Numbered from the stretch's first letter, positions 28,315 through 38,039 are shown. The stretch: DNA of 64,000 bases from Shewanella litoralis (GCF_009828585.1 NZ_WSRZ01000015.1:1-64000); one strand, 5' to 3'. Notes: a model not told the origin generated them from the letters alone. Numbers and translations are program-made.

Positions 28315-28743
28315 TTACTTAGCGCCACCACATTTGCCTTCACCACACTTGCCTTCTTTGGCTTTTTCAGCAGATTTTTTCATGTCGCCGCCGCACTTAC
28401 CTTCGCCACATTTGCCTTCGGCTGCTTTTTCAGCAGACTTTTTCATGTCGCCGCCGCACTTGCCTTCACCGCATTTTCCTTCAGCCGCTTTTTCAGCAGA
28501 CTTTTTCATGTCGCCGCCGCACTTGCCTTCACCGCATTTTCCTTCAGCCGCTTTTTCAGCAGACTTTTTCATGTCGCCGCCGCATTTGCCTTCGCCGCAC
28601 TTACCTTCACCACCATCTAATTGGTAGCCAGAAGTTAATTGTTCAAATCCAAAAGGGTTAGCTTGTACTTCAGCAGCAAAACCAGCAGTCATCACAACAG
28701 CACCTAACGCAACAGCTACAGTAGTTTGTTTGATTGAGTTCAT
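28315..28743 (-). CDS. hvfA: HvfA/BufA-like RiPP precursor with ten EGKCG motifs
   Basis: A 142-residue secreted peptide precursor. Residues 1-28 form a signal peptide (cleavage likely after VQA), followed by NPFGFEQLTSGYQLD, a conserved linker in this family. The core is five EGKCGEGKCGG blocks, giving ten cysteines, each in EGKCG, separated by linkers such as DMKKSAEKAA. In related systems EGKCG cysteines are modified by the DUF692 enzyme to ligands that bind copper. RBS GAGGAAGA precedes the ATG. Alternatives such as a generic metal-binding repeat protein are much less likely with hvfB and hvfC adjacent. Confidence 0.92.
   Translation of the reverse strand: MNSIKQTTVAVALGAVVMTAGFAAEVQANPFGFEQLTSGYQLDGGEGKCGEGKCGGDMKKSAEKAAEGKCGEGKCGGDMKKSAEKAAEGKCGEGKCGGDMKKSAEKAAEGKCGEGKCGGDMKKSAEKAKEGKCGEGKCGGAK
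28318..28611. repeat. 63-bp tandem repeats in hvfA
   Basis: The core of hvfA is built from 63-bp units (21 codons). The units at 28444-28506 and 28507-28569 are identical to the base, and that at 28381-28443 differs by a few synonymous changes. Partial units flank them. Identity at silent sites points to recent duplication or gene conversion. Confidence 0.95.
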
Positions 28744-29095
28744 AATTTTTATCTTCCTCGTGTCTTGATTATGTAATGGTGACCAACAGTATTGCCGGCT
28801 TGCATAAAGAGACCTGCGCTCAGTGACTTTTATTTCAAAATAAATAATAAAGTGTGAAAAACTTCACGATAAGTAATAAAAAATTGGGCTAGGACGCAGT
28901 TAACGTAACACAAAACCAACAATACCAGAAGTACCTGAGGGAGTTTAAACACAAGCTATTTATCGACTATCCTGATGATAAATAATCATAAAGTGAGTTT
29001 GCTAACCAACTTAGGCAGTTAAAATGATGCTTAATGCTGTTATCGACTGATAAACACGGTAAAATAGCGCACTTTTTTATTCAGCAAGGTGTATT
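28744..29095. other. Divergent promoter region, hvfA / dusC
   Basis: AT-rich DNA holding the promoters of the hvf operon and of dusC. I see no confident operator; metal-responsive or ECF-sigma elements would be expected in front of hvfA but I cannot assign one by eye. No small gene was found. Confidence 0.5.
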
Positions 29096-30040
29096 GTGCG
29101 CGTTATTTTAGCTCCGATGGAAGGTGTGGTTGATGACCATATGCGTGATATTTTATCTGCCATTAACCCATTTGATTTAGTAGTCACTGAGTTTGTAAGA
29201 GTGGTAAATCAGTTATTACCGGAGAAAGTCTTTTACAAATTGTGCCCTGAGTTACTCAATCACGGATTAACACCTTCAGGTACCCCTGTGCGTGTGCAGT
29301 TATTGGGGCAAGAACCTGATTGGATGGCCGAAAATGCCATCAGAGCGATTGAATTAGGCTCTAATGGTGTTGATGCTAACTTTGGCTGCCCAGCTAAAAC
29401 GGTCAATAAGAGTAAAGGTGGTGCAGTATTACTGCAATACCCAGAAAACATTCACAAGATTGTTAAGGCCATGCGTGATGCGGTGCCAAGCGAGCAACCC
29501 GTTACCGCAAAAATACGCCTAGGCTACGAAGATAAATCCTTATTTATGGAAAACGCTTTAGCCGTGTACGAAGCTGGTGCATCTGAATTAGCTATTCATG
29601 CGCGCAGCAAAACAGACGGATATAAGCCACCTGCTTACTGGGAATACATCACTGAGGTACGTAAACGTTTACCTATCCCCGTTATCGCTAATGGCGAAAT
29701 TTGGAATGCCGCAGATGCTCAACGGTGCATGGATGTCACTGGCTGTGACAGTGTCATGATTGGCCGCGGCGCAATTTCGTTACCCAATTTAGGTGATACC
29801 ATCAAAACCGGTGCAACGCCCTATACCTGGTTACAAACGTTATCATTATTGATGAGTTACACAGAGAAAGAACTCAGTGGCCGGAAATCAGATTATTATC
29901 CTTCACGAATTAAACAATGGTTTAGCTATTTAAATCGTCAATATCCAGAGGCGGATACACTATTCCGTGAATTACGGGTGTACAAAACCACCGAAGAGAT
30001 AGTCAAAGTACTGCAACAGGCTCATCAGTCATTACGCTAA
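29096..30040 (+). CDS. dusC: tRNA-dihydrouridine(16) synthase
   Basis: FMN-dependent TIM-barrel enzyme that reduces U16 in tRNA. The catalytic cysteine is Cys98 in NFGCPAKTVNKSKGGA. Other Dus motifs are LAPMEGVVD, VTAKIRLGYED, IHARSKTDGY, VIANGEIWN and MIGRGA. The 314-residue length and the ARSKTDGYKPPAYW segment fit DusC rather than DusA or DusB. The start is GTG with AAGGTG upstream. Confidence 0.94.
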   Translation: MRVILAPMEGVVDDHMRDILSAINPFDLVVTEFVRVVNQLLPEKVFYKLCPELLNHGLTPSGTPVRVQLLGQEPDWMAENAIRAIELGSNGVDANFGCPAKTVNKSKGGAVLLQYPENIHKIVKAMRDAVPSEQPVTAKIRLGYEDKSLFMENALAVYEAGASELAIHARSKTDGYKPPAYWEYITEVRKRLPIPVIANGEIWNAADAQRCMDVTGCDSVMIGRGAISLPNLGDTIKTGATPYTWLQTLSLLMSYTEKELSGRKSDYYPSRIKQWFSYLNRQYPEADTLFRELRVYKTTEEIVKVLQQAHQSLR

Positions 30041-30177
30041 TGTTTATCGTCTCAGGCGGCATACTTTTGCCGCCTGAGAGCAAAAATCTACCTTAGAATT
30101 GATCTTCGTCATAACCTGCGTTTTTTTTGTGCCTAGAATAGAATTTCTAGTGACATTATCAGCAAAGGTTATTTCAG

Positions 30178-30543
30178 TTGCACAACTATCAGGACATACT
30201 GCAAAAATTACAACAACTTGAACTCAAATTGAGGTACGAGTTATTGCTAATTACCAAGGATATTTCACCCGATGCGAGCCCACTCGCACATGCAGCAGCA
30301 CTCGGGGATGTTATTGATTACCTGTCACAAGTCAAGCTTACCAACACCGATCTATTTGCTCGATTAATGAAGCTCGATGCCGCATTATGCCAACTCGATC
30401 TCGGTCTCTATGGTCTATGTTCTGACTGTGAAATGGACATTGAAACAAGCAGATTACAACAAGATCCTACAGAGCAACGCTGCAGCAACTGTCAGCAGAA
30501 ATATCTCAATGAACATAGGTTAGAACTTAGGTTAAATCACTAA
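30178..30543 (+). CDS. TraR/DksA-type C4 zinc-finger protein
   Basis: A 121-residue protein with two N-terminal helices and a C-terminal four-cysteine zinc finger (Cys81, Cys84, Cys102, Cys105). This matches small DksA/TraR family members that bind the RNA polymerase secondary channel. The coiled-coil tip acidic pair of DksA is not clearly preserved, so activity on RNA polymerase is uncertain. The start is TTG with AAAGG nine bases upstream. Confidence 0.85.
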   Translation: MHNYQDILQKLQQLELKLRYELLLITKDISPDASPLAHAAALGDVIDYLSQVKLTNTDLFARLMKLDAALCQLDLGLYGLCSDCEMDIETSRLQQDPTEQRCSNCQQKYLNEHRLELRLNH

Positions 30544-30565
30544 ACATCTATCAACTGACAGATAC

Positions 30566-30593
30566 AAAAAGCCTACATTTCTGTAGGCTTTTT
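30566..30593. terminator. Bidirectional terminator
   Basis: Stem AAAAGCCTACA/TGTAGGCTTTT around a 4-base loop, with A and T tracts on both sides. It separates the convergent DksA-like gene and the TonB-dependent receptor gene. Confidence 0.92.
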
Positions 30594-30639
30594 ATCACGC
30601 AAAATGAGCACGACTTAGCACTCATTATTGTGGCACGTA

Positions 30640-33168
30640 TTAGAACTTAACGGTTACACCACCATAGTATTGACGACCAATGGTGTCATACACTTCTGGT
30701 ACTGTACCGCCATCACTTCCGTTAGAAACGGTTGATGGTTCTTCATCTGTGAAGTTTTTCACACCAGCGCTTAGGGTGATCATGTCTGTCACGAAGTAAG
30801 TACCTGCGATGTTGTGGTATAGCACTGCGTCAACTTTATCACCAGTACCTAGGTCGTCCATTTCACCAATGTAACGGTTGAAGTAGTTAACATTCCAGCT
30901 ATCTTGGCCAGCTTGAATACTAAAGTTGTTACGCACTTCGGCATAAGCACCAAAGTTACCGTCGATATAGTTGGTGTAATCGTTACCTTCTTGCTCAAAG
31001 TTCAGCAGGTAAGTTGTGTCATTGCTGATTTTCCAATCTAACGATAACGCTTCAAAGTTATACGCTAAGTTGAAGTCTACACCACTGGTATCTTGGCTAC
31101 CTACGTTGGTTAACGAGTTAGTAAGATTAGATAAATCACCATTAGCACCAATATTGAACGTTTCACATGCTGCAGCAGATGCATTAGCAAAACATTCGTC
31201 TAAACCCGCTTGAACATCTAAACGAGTAATCGCGTTAGTGACTTTAAAGCGCCAGTAATCAAGCGTTAACGATAAACCGTCAACATAACTTGGAGAATAA
31301 ACTACACCAGCAGTATATGAGTCTGACTCTTCTGCTTTAAGATCATCATCAGACGTATAACGTACTAGGATTTGCGGATCTTGGGCATTACCCCATGGAT
31401 CATCTAAGTAGTCATAAGAACCGGTGTCACCACCAAATAGCTCACTGATACTCGGCGCACGGAAACCGGTTGCAGCAACACCACGAAGCATTAAATCATC
31501 GGTTGCTTCATACGTTAAACCGACTTTCCACGTTGACGCTTTACCAAAAGTTGAGTAATCATCGTAACGTAAAGCAAATTCACCAGTAAGCTTGTCAGTG
31601 AAAGGTACGCTCACTTCCTGGAATACAGAAATGACATTGTAATCGCCATCGGTCGCATCTTGTTGTGCAGCTGTACTGTCTCCGGCAACAGTCACTGGAT
31701 CTGGATTGTAATAGCCGCTTTCGTAACGGTATTCAGCACCAATAGCAAATGCAACAGTACCTGCGCTTACATCAAACAAATCACCGTTTAGGCCTGCAGA
31801 AACTGTGTGTTGCTCATTGCCGCCATTCGCGTTGTCAGTAAAACTAATATCATTAACGATATCACCCGTTAATGGTACACCACTGAACCAAGCATCTTGA
31901 TTCGCATATACTGATTCTTTTAAGTTTGTTGCATTGATAGAGTTATCAACACTAGAGTCTGCTTTATTTTTACCGTAGGTATAAGCAAGATCCCAGTTCA
32001 TGCCAGTATTAATATCAAGCTCACCTGCTAATGCAGCAGAGATACGGAATGTATCAGTGTCTTGAGAGTAAATACGAGGACCTGCATCTGTTGTACGACG
32101 ACGGTAGTTAACACGACCAGTATCATCTGCTGCGATACCACCGGCTACCATTGCATCACTCAGCGTAATACAAGATGCGCCAGCAGCAACACCATCAGCG
32201 CCACATACGTTTAACATTACGTCAGCAGGTTGAGGAGCAAGTTGTTGATCAGACTTACGCTTGGTGTAAAGCACATCACCTGTTAGTACTAAATCGTTAT
32301 CTAATTCTTGAACCATATTAGCAAACAAGCTGTAACGCTCGTTTGGTGTTTGGTAATAGCTGCTTGTGGTGTAATCGTAACCAGTGCTACGTGCTACCCA
32401 TTCACCAGCATCATTTTGCACTTTGCTGCCTAATGAACCTGTTGGCAAGAATGAGCTATAACCAGGCTCTGTCCAGCTACGGTCTGATTGAATAACACTT
32501 TCACGCTTAGAATAAGCTGCACCAAACGTATAATTACCGCCATCAGTGTTAAATCCATATAAACCGCTCATTTCTCCAGTTTCACCGTCGCTTTCGCTAG
32601 TAGTGCTTCCGTTGAGGTCTAATTGGAATCCTTCGAAATCTTTTTTGGTGATAATATTAACTACACCAGCAATCGCATCTGAACCGTAAACAGCTGATGC
32701 GCCATCTTTTAAAATTTCAACGCGTGAAATCATTGCAACTGGAATAGAGTTCAAATCAACAGAGCTATCAGCACCTGAACCAGAGTTAACCATACGACGG
32801 CCGTTTAATAACACTAACGTACGTTGTGAACCCATGCCGCGTAAATCAACTTGTGCAACACCGTCTGAACCATTATTTGAGCTTGAACCTAGCGCGGCAC
32901 CCGCCATTGAGGTTTGTGCTTGCAGTAATTGGTCAACTGATGTGAAACCTTCTGCACGGATGGCTTCAGATGAGATGACGGTTACAGGCGAAGCGGTTTC
33001 CATATCTTGACGTTGAATACGTGAACCGGTGACTTCGATCCGTTCAACTTTCTGCTCGTCGGCAGCAATAACGGCTGAAGAAAACAAACCTGTCGTTGCC
33101 ACACTTGTTGCTGCTACAACTAATAAACTGCGACGAATCGCTTTAGCTGTCAATGTTACTGAACTCAT
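30640..33168 (-). CDS. TonB-dependent outer-membrane receptor
   Basis: An 842-residue outer-membrane receptor. Residues 1-36 are a signal peptide. A TonB box is seen in ERIEVTGSRI (about 42-51). The plug domain follows with SPVTVISSEAI, LRGMGSQRTLVLLNGRRM and VEILKDGASAVYGSDAIAGVVNIITKK. The rest is a 22-strand barrel ending in GGVTVKF with a terminal Phe. The Gln/Asn/Ser-rich plug resembles carbohydrate or peptide-type receptors of Shewanella and Xanthomonas more than siderophore receptors. RBS AGGGAGC precedes the ATG. Substrate unknown. Confidence 0.92.
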   Translation of the reverse strand: MSSVTLTAKAIRRSLLVVAATSVATTGLFSSAVIAADEQKVERIEVTGSRIQRQDMETASPVTVISSEAIRAEGFTSVDQLLQAQTSMAGAALGSSSNNGSDGVAQVDLRGMGSQRTLVLLNGRRMVNSGSGADSSVDLNSIPVAMISRVEILKDGASAVYGSDAIAGVVNIITKKDFEGFQLDLNGSTTSESDGETGEMSGLYGFNTDGGNYTFGAAYSKRESVIQSDRSWTEPGYSSFLPTGSLGSKVQNDAGEWVARSTGYDYTTSSYYQTPNERYSLFANMVQELDNDLVLTGDVLYTKRKSDQQLAPQPADVMLNVCGADGVAAGASCITLSDAMVAGGIAADDTGRVNYRRRTTDAGPRIYSQDTDTFRISAALAGELDINTGMNWDLAYTYGKNKADSSVDNSINATNLKESVYANQDAWFSGVPLTGDIVNDISFTDNANGGNEQHTVSAGLNGDLFDVSAGTVAFAIGAEYRYESGYYNPDPVTVAGDSTAAQQDATDGDYNVISVFQEVSVPFTDKLTGEFALRYDDYSTFGKASTWKVGLTYEATDDLMLRGVAATGFRAPSISELFGGDTGSYDYLDDPWGNAQDPQILVRYTSDDDLKAEESDSYTAGVVYSPSYVDGLSLTLDYWRFKVTNAITRLDVQAGLDECFANASAAACETFNIGANGDLSNLTNSLTNVGSQDTSGVDFNLAYNFEALSLDWKISNDTTYLLNFEQEGNDYTNYIDGNFGAYAEVRNNFSIQAGQDSWNVNYFNRYIGEMDDLGTGDKVDAVLYHNIAGTYFVTDMITLSAGVKNFTDEEPSTVSNGSDGGTVPEVYDTIGRQYYGGVTVKF

Positions 33169-33254
33169 GAAAAGCTCCCTATTCTTGGAATTAAATAAAA
33201 CAAGTTGTTATATTTTTAATTATTAATAATCGAACTAGTCAATTACCAAAAACA

Positions 33255-33283
33255 TTATTAATGAATAAAAAACCTTTCGTCAA
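33255..33283 (-). promoter_or_regulatory. Possible sigma-70 promoter of the TonB receptor gene
   Basis: On the minus strand TTGACG (33278-33283) and TAATAA (33255-33260) are separated by 17 bases, about 90 bp before the receptor start. The DNA here is very AT-rich, so chance matches are possible. Confidence 0.4.
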
Positions 33284-34250
33284 CAACGGCAACATGTAAA
33301 CAAAATGATAAAAAAAACCAAAAGAGATAATTAATTTGACTAAATTTTTACTCATAAAAATCAATCAATTAATTAATAAAAGCTTATCTTGTAGTTTTTA
33401 TGTTATTTAAATAAATTGAAATCAATACAAATAAAAAACCACAAAAACACAAATAAAGGATCTTAAAAAAACAAAAAATCAACATTTAAAACAATATAGA
33501 TACATTTAATCACAAAATGCATCTATTACTATTTTGTAAATTTAATTAAATTATTATTTATTTGAACTAAAAAACAGCAAATTTGTCTCTCTGAGACACT
33601 GATTATTTATTCACAAAAGAACTTAAACGTATTCTATACGCTTATTTTTATTCAAAATATGTTAATAAATACTGCAAACCGCTTATTCAAACGGTCAAAA
33701 ACAGTTATAAAATCGTGTATAAATACAGCAATTAACCTCACAACATTCAACGTTCTGCTCGTTTATCGCTCAAAAACTGACACGTTAAACAAAACAATTT
33801 GATAACATTTAATGGTAAAATATCTCGTTAAGAATAAATAGATCATGGTAACTAAGGCAGCGACTTGAACGGCTCAACTGTACACTTAAACATCACTGCG
33901 CCTTTGTGAGCACGAAACTCAAAGATCAACTGCGAGAAAAGGCAAAGCATCATCAAACTGAATCTCAATACAGTTGTTAACTATTGGGTGCTAGTCATTA
34001 GATGTTAAATTAACAAGTGACCACTCAGAATGCATCCAGCGGTTTTTGATTAAGGCGTCGCTATGTAGTAATGGTTGTTCCCTTTCAAATAGCAAAAGCT
34101 ACTGAGCTATCCTTATCAGGTGAGTGTTAAAAGGGCTTAAGCTCTCGCTGGTCATCATTTATTAACCCGCAATGGTATGAATGCTGCATTGGAGTGATGA
34201 ATATAGGGGCTTGATAACAAAAAGTTGATAGCTGAGCGATAGAATTCAAA
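33284..34250. other. AT-rich gene desert
   Basis: Nearly 1 kb with no reading frame that has a ribosome binding site or recognisable product on either strand. The part from 33.28 to 33.68 kb is extremely rich in A and T with many short homopolymers. The remainder is closer to normal composition but also lacks a gene. It may hold long-range control of the TonB receptor, an unannotated small RNA, or a decayed gene. Confidence 0.6.
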
Positions 34251-34273
34251 TGTTCATTGTTACTCTTAAATAC

Positions 34274-34298
34274 AAAAAAGGAGCCATGAGGCTCCTTT
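34274..34298 (-). terminator. Terminator after ndk
   Basis: Stem AAAGGAGCC/GGCTCCTTT with a 4-base loop, followed on the minus strand by a run of T. Confidence 0.92.
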
Positions 34299-34318
34299 TA
34301 TCATCTTCTAAGTGAAGA

Positions 34319-34750
34319 TTAACGAGTGCGTTGGCACACTTCTTCAGCGCTGAAGAAGTAAGCAATTTCACGTGCTGCTGATTCAACAGCATCAGAACCG
34401 TGAACTGCGTTTTCGTCGATGCTTGCCGCGTAATCTGCACGTAAAGTGCCACGAGCAGCTTCAGCTGGGTTAGTAGCACCCATGATTTCGCGGTTAGCAA
34501 GAACAGCGTTTTCGCCTTCTAACACTTGAACCATTACTGGACCAGAAGTCATGAAAGACACTAAAGCACCAAAGAAAGGACGTGCGCTGTGTTCAGCGTA
34601 GAAGCCTTCAGCTTGTTCTTTAGAAAGGTGTACCATTTTAGAAGCAATGATCTTAAGACCCGCTGATTCAAAACGGTTGTAGATTGCACCGATGTGGTTT
34701 TTAGCAACTGCATCTGGCTTGATAATAGAAAATGTGCGTTCGATCGCCAT
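34319..34750 (-). CDS. ndk: Nucleoside diphosphate kinase
   Basis: Transfers the gamma phosphate of ATP to NDPs through a phospho-histidine. The catalytic residue is His117 in [12 protein letters not shown], and the N terminus [15 protein letters not shown] is typical. The 143-residue length is standard. I start at the ATG at 34750 with AAGGA upstream; the longer frame to 34774 is not conserved. The gene is monocistronic with its own terminator. Confidence 0.97.
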   Translation of the reverse strand: MAIERTFSIIKPDAVAKNHIGAIYNRFESAGLKIIASKMVHLSKEQAEGFYAEHSARPFFGALVSFMTSGPVMVQVLEGENAVLANREIMGATNPAEAARGTLRADYAASIDENAVHGSDAVESAAREIAYFFSAEEVCQRTR

Positions 34751-34873
34751 AACTAGCTTCCTTAATGTGAGCAAGTTTAAAAAATTCGCGCGGATTATAC
34801 GTAATTAAACTGAAAAAGCCTAGTTTTATCAGCAACCGCAGTAACATTTGAGCATTTGTTTACGTCATTTATA

Positions 34874-35785
34874 TTAACAAGCGGCAATTTCCTTGCTTTG
34901 CTTGTTCACTTTAGCGGCGTTTTTTTCAAGAAAACAGATAATCGCATCCGCAACATCTTTTTGAGTTGCGCCTTCAATACCTTCAAGTCCTGGTGAAGAG
35001 TTGACTTCCATCACCACTGGACCGTGGTTCGAACGCAATAAATCAACGCCAGCAACATTTAATCCCATTGTACGAGCTGCACGTAGTGCAACAGAGCGCT
35101 CTTGTGGTGAAAGCTTAACCAAAGTCGCACTGCCGCCGCGGTGTAGGTTTGAACGGAACTCACCCGGTTTTGCCTGGCGCTTCATGGCCGCAATCACTTT
35201 ATCGCCTAAGACAAAACAGCGAATATCAGCTCCTTGGGCTTCGGCAATGTATTCTTGCACCATAATGTTAGCTTTAAGGCCCATAAAGGCCTCTAGTACA
35301 CTTTCTGCTGCTTTACGGGTTTCAGCAAGTACCACACCAATGCCTTGTGTGCCTTCGAGCAGTTTAACCACTAATGGCGCTCCGCCGACCATATCAATTA
35401 AGTCAGGAATGTCACTCGGTTTATTGGCAAAACCAGTAATCGGTAGACCGATTCCTTTGCGCGACAATAGTTGCATCGAACGTAATTTATCACGTGAGCG
35501 AGCAATACCAATTGAGCTATTTACAGAGTAAACACCCATCATTTCTAATTGACGCAACACTGCAGAACCATAAAAAGTCACCGAGGCGCCAATCCGTGGG
35601 ATCACGGCATCAAAATGGCCTAAATCTTTACCCGCCATATGAATGCTAGGTTTAGTCATGTTGATGTTCATATAACACTTTAATGGGTTGATAACTTTAA
35701 CTTCATGTCCGCGGGCGACAGCAGCTTCGACTAAGCGACGAGTTGAATATAATTGCGGGCCTTGAGACAGTATTGCGATGCGCAC
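34874..35785 (-). CDS. rimK: Ribosomal protein S6-L-glutamate ligase
   Basis: ATP-grasp ligase that adds glutamates to the C terminus of ribosomal protein S6. Motifs include [18 protein letters not shown] at the start, [15 protein letters not shown] (lysine of the ATP-grasp) and [24 protein letters not shown] (metal-binding Glu and Asn). I start at the GTG at 35785, since GGAG lies 6 bases upstream; a TTG at 35797 would give an extra four residues. This yields 303 residues. No rimA/rimB accessory genes are adjacent. Confidence 0.93.
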   Translation of the reverse strand: MRIAILSQGPQLYSTRRLVEAAVARGHEVKVINPLKCYMNINMTKPSIHMAGKDLGHFDAVIPRIGASVTFYGSAVLRQLEMMGVYSVNSSIGIARSRDKLRSMQLLSRKGIGLPITGFANKPSDIPDLIDMVGGAPLVVKLLEGTQGIGVVLAETRKAAESVLEAFMGLKANIMVQEYIAEAQGADIRCFVLGDKVIAAMKRQAKPGEFRSNLHRGGSATLVKLSPQERSVALRAARTMGLNVAGVDLLRSNHGPVVMEVNSSPGLEGIEGATQKDVADAIICFLEKNAAKVNKQSKEIAAC

Positions 35786-35997
35786 AGAGTGCTCCAAAAT
35801 AGGAATTTTCGCGCATCATACGCTGAGTTTATTTAAAATCAATGACTGGTGGTATAAATAATTAACCTGCTCAAAATTAGCGTAAAAATAATCTTGAATG
35901 TGCTTAATCATTGTTGGCTAAAAGGCAAGTTTAGAAGCTGAACCCTGATGTAGATAAGTCTTAATAACGTGGCAAGCAATAGAGAATAGATCATGCC

Positions 35998-36042
35998 GCT
36001 GGCACAAAAAAAGAGATTGTTGAGTCTGTTTATTGTGCCAGC
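35998..36042. repeat. Ten-bp inverted repeat after the amidohydrolase gene
   Basis: Arms GCTGGCACAA (35998-36007) and TTGTGCCAGC (36033-36042) are perfect inverted copies with a 25-base gap, just past the amidohydrolase stop. It could be a terminator with an unusual large loop or a protein binding site. Confidence 0.6.
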
Positions 36043-36051
36043 AGCTTACTG

Positions 36052-37494
36052 CTAATGCATTCCAACGACCTGTTTTGTTGCATTAATTAACGCCGTAGAG
36101 TCATACCCTACACCTTGCTTAAACACATATTGCATTTGCTGAATAGCACTGGTGTCCTGGCTTAGGTCGCCATTAATTAACACTAAGTCTGCGCGCTTAC
36201 CGACTTCCACCGAGCCAATTGATTTATCTCTGCCTAAATAAATGGCTCCATTTAAGCTCGATATTTTAATTGCTTGTTCAATGCTAAAACCAGACTCAAC
36301 TAACAATTCAACCATGCGCTGGTTAGAAAACCCAGCAACAACACCACCAAAGCCTGTGGGATCGGTTCCTGCCATTAATAAACCGCCGGCTTCAACAAAC
36401 CGTTTCTCCAACTTACGCATTTTTTCAAACACCACTGGCCATGTCGCATCTTGTTGCTGAGCAATCTTTTGCCAGTTATTTTCGTAATGGGTTTTAAGTT
36501 GAGGAATGAGTGCCTCTAACGCCAGCGGATAAGCTTTAGGTCGACCTTTAGTGTAGGTTTCATAAACGGTTAGCGTTGAAGTCAGCGCAACCTTCTTATC
36601 GACTAAATGGTTAATCAGATTAACCACTTCAGGTGAATCAATGTCTAAATCGACTAATGATTGATGGGCCGTTTTTGGGCACTCTCCTGCGACTTTATCT
36701 TTAACGAAATCAGTGGCCGCAAAAAAGCCGTGCTCTAAATTATCTATGCCTAAATCGGCGGCCTCTCTGTAAGTAATAGAACATAAATGCGCAGTGACTT
36801 TTTGCTGGCGCTGATGTGCGAGGTCAATCACGGTGCTAAGTTCAGACTCGCTAATTTGCATGTAGGCTTTGTATGATGTGACACCTTCATAGCTCCAATA
36901 ATCAATCATCTTTTTGGCATTTTCAGCATCGCGTAACGATTTAAGTTTCAAAATGGGTAAACCTGGGCCGTTTAAATATGGCGCGGTAACATCAATGTCC
37001 GGACCAAAAGTGGTGCCTTGCATAATCGCATCACGCACATTTAAGTCGCCATAAGGCGCTGTAGTGCCAGCCGTTCTTACTGTTGTTGCCCCGCCAGCTA
37101 AATACAATTTGGGAAAGCTGTAAAGCATTTCGGTGTACTGAGCCTTACCGGTAGGATAAAACATGTGTTCGTGCATCATCACAAGCCCTGGAATCACGCT
37201 TTTACCGGCAGCTTCAATAATCGTGGTACCTGCGGCGATATCTGCATTACTCGCATCGCCAACATAAGTGATTTGGCCTTGCTCCATAATCACGGTTTGA
37301 TTGGTTTTAGCTTTAGCGCCAGTACCATCAATTAGTTTGACTCCCACTATAGCGATTGTCGGTTGATCATAGGCAATAAACGGACTTTTTTGAGGCGTTA
37401 TCACTGTTTGAGCAGACGCTGCCACGCTAAATAGACTTAAGCTACCGAGCATTGCTGCAATAATGTTCTTTTGACTAAAAGATGGCATAGACAT
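36052..37494 (-). CDS. Secreted metal-dependent amidohydrolase
   Basis: An imidazolonepropionase-like amidohydrolase of 480 residues with an N-terminal signal peptide (about 1-28, ending AASA). Metal ligands are visible: His108 and His110 (HEH), carbamylated Lys209 (YKAYM), His236, His255 and Asp378 in AGTDPTG. Related proteins include Xaa-Arg/Xaa-Lys dipeptidases and other amide hydrolases. It probably acts in the periplasm. A secreted RidA-family protein is encoded 74 bp upstream in the same direction, so the two may handle the same amine or amide compound. Confidence 0.88.
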   Translation of the reverse strand: MSMPSFSQKNIIAAMLGSLSLFSVAASAQTVITPQKSPFIAYDQPTIAIVGVKLIDGTGAKAKTNQTVIMEQGQITYVGDASNADIAAGTTIIEAAGKSVIPGLVMMHEHMFYPTGKAQYTEMLYSFPKLYLAGGATTVRTAGTTAPYGDLNVRDAIMQGTTFGPDIDVTAPYLNGPGLPILKLKSLRDAENAKKMIDYWSYEGVTSYKAYMQISESELSTVIDLAHQRQQKVTAHLCSITYREAADLGIDNLEHGFFAATDFVKDKVAGECPKTAHQSLVDLDIDSPEVVNLINHLVDKKVALTSTLTVYETYTKGRPKAYPLALEALIPQLKTHYENNWQKIAQQQDATWPVVFEKMRKLEKRFVEAGGLLMAGTDPTGFGGVVAGFSNQRMVELLVESGFSIEQAIKISSLNGAIYLGRDKSIGSVEVGKRADLVLINGDLSQDTSAIQQMQYVFKQGVGYDSTALINATKQVVGMH

Positions 37495-37568
37495 AGCGCA
37501 TTCCTATTCAATAAAAAAATGAGGCTACTAATCCTTGTAGCCAAAAAAGACAAAGTGGTGAATTAACC

Positions 37569-38039
37569 TCATTTGGCAGCGATACACTCAATTTCTATTT
37601 GAGCGTTTAGCGCTAATCCACTGACCGCAAAAGTACTTCTGGCAGGATAAGGCGAGCTAAAAAACTGTTGATAGATTTGATTAAATTTAGCGAAATCATT
37701 GATGTCCGCCAACATAACGGTGCACTTAACCACATCACTGAGTTGATAACCGGTTTGATTCAACGTACGTTTAATATTAGTCAGGGTAGCTTTTGTTTCA
37801 GCCTCAACCCCACCAGTAACCAATTGTTTAGTTTGGCTATCAAAGCCAATCTGACCAGAGAGATACAAGGTATTATTGACCTGTACTGCCTCTGAAAAAG
37901 GCAATGAGTTAGCTTTACTGTGATTGGTAAACTGTACAGATTGTTTCGTAACCTGCGCTGCAACAGCTTGCGTCATACTGCTAAGCAAGATGACTGTAGC
38001 GACATTTAACAACGTCATTGCCAATGGTGATTGTTTCAT
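37569..38039 (-). CDS. Exported RidA (YjgF/YER057c/UK114) family protein
   Basis: A 156-residue protein made of a signal peptide (about 1-28, ending AVAA) and a RidA domain. RidA enzymes hydrolyse reactive enamines and imines; the carboxylate-binding arginine is present (Arg134 in YPARSTF), as is the NTLYLSGQIGFD block. Start at 38039 is preceded by AGAGG. Export is unusual, as classic RidA is cytosolic. It is the first gene of a pair with the secreted amidohydrolase. Confidence 0.87.
   Translation of the reverse strand: MKQSPLAMTLLNVATVILLSSMTQAVAAQVTKQSVQFTNHSKANSLPFSEAVQVNNTLYLSGQIGFDSQTKQLVTGGVEAETKATLTNIKRTLNQTGYQLSDVVKCTVMLADINDFAKFNQIYQQFFSSPYPARSTFAVSGLALNAQIEIECIAAK

Noticed and set aside
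28292-28627. Plus-strand frame with Pro/Ser/Phe repeats
   Set aside because: It is the antisense shadow of the hvfA repeats; no ribosome binding site, and the minus frame has a signal peptide and family motifs.
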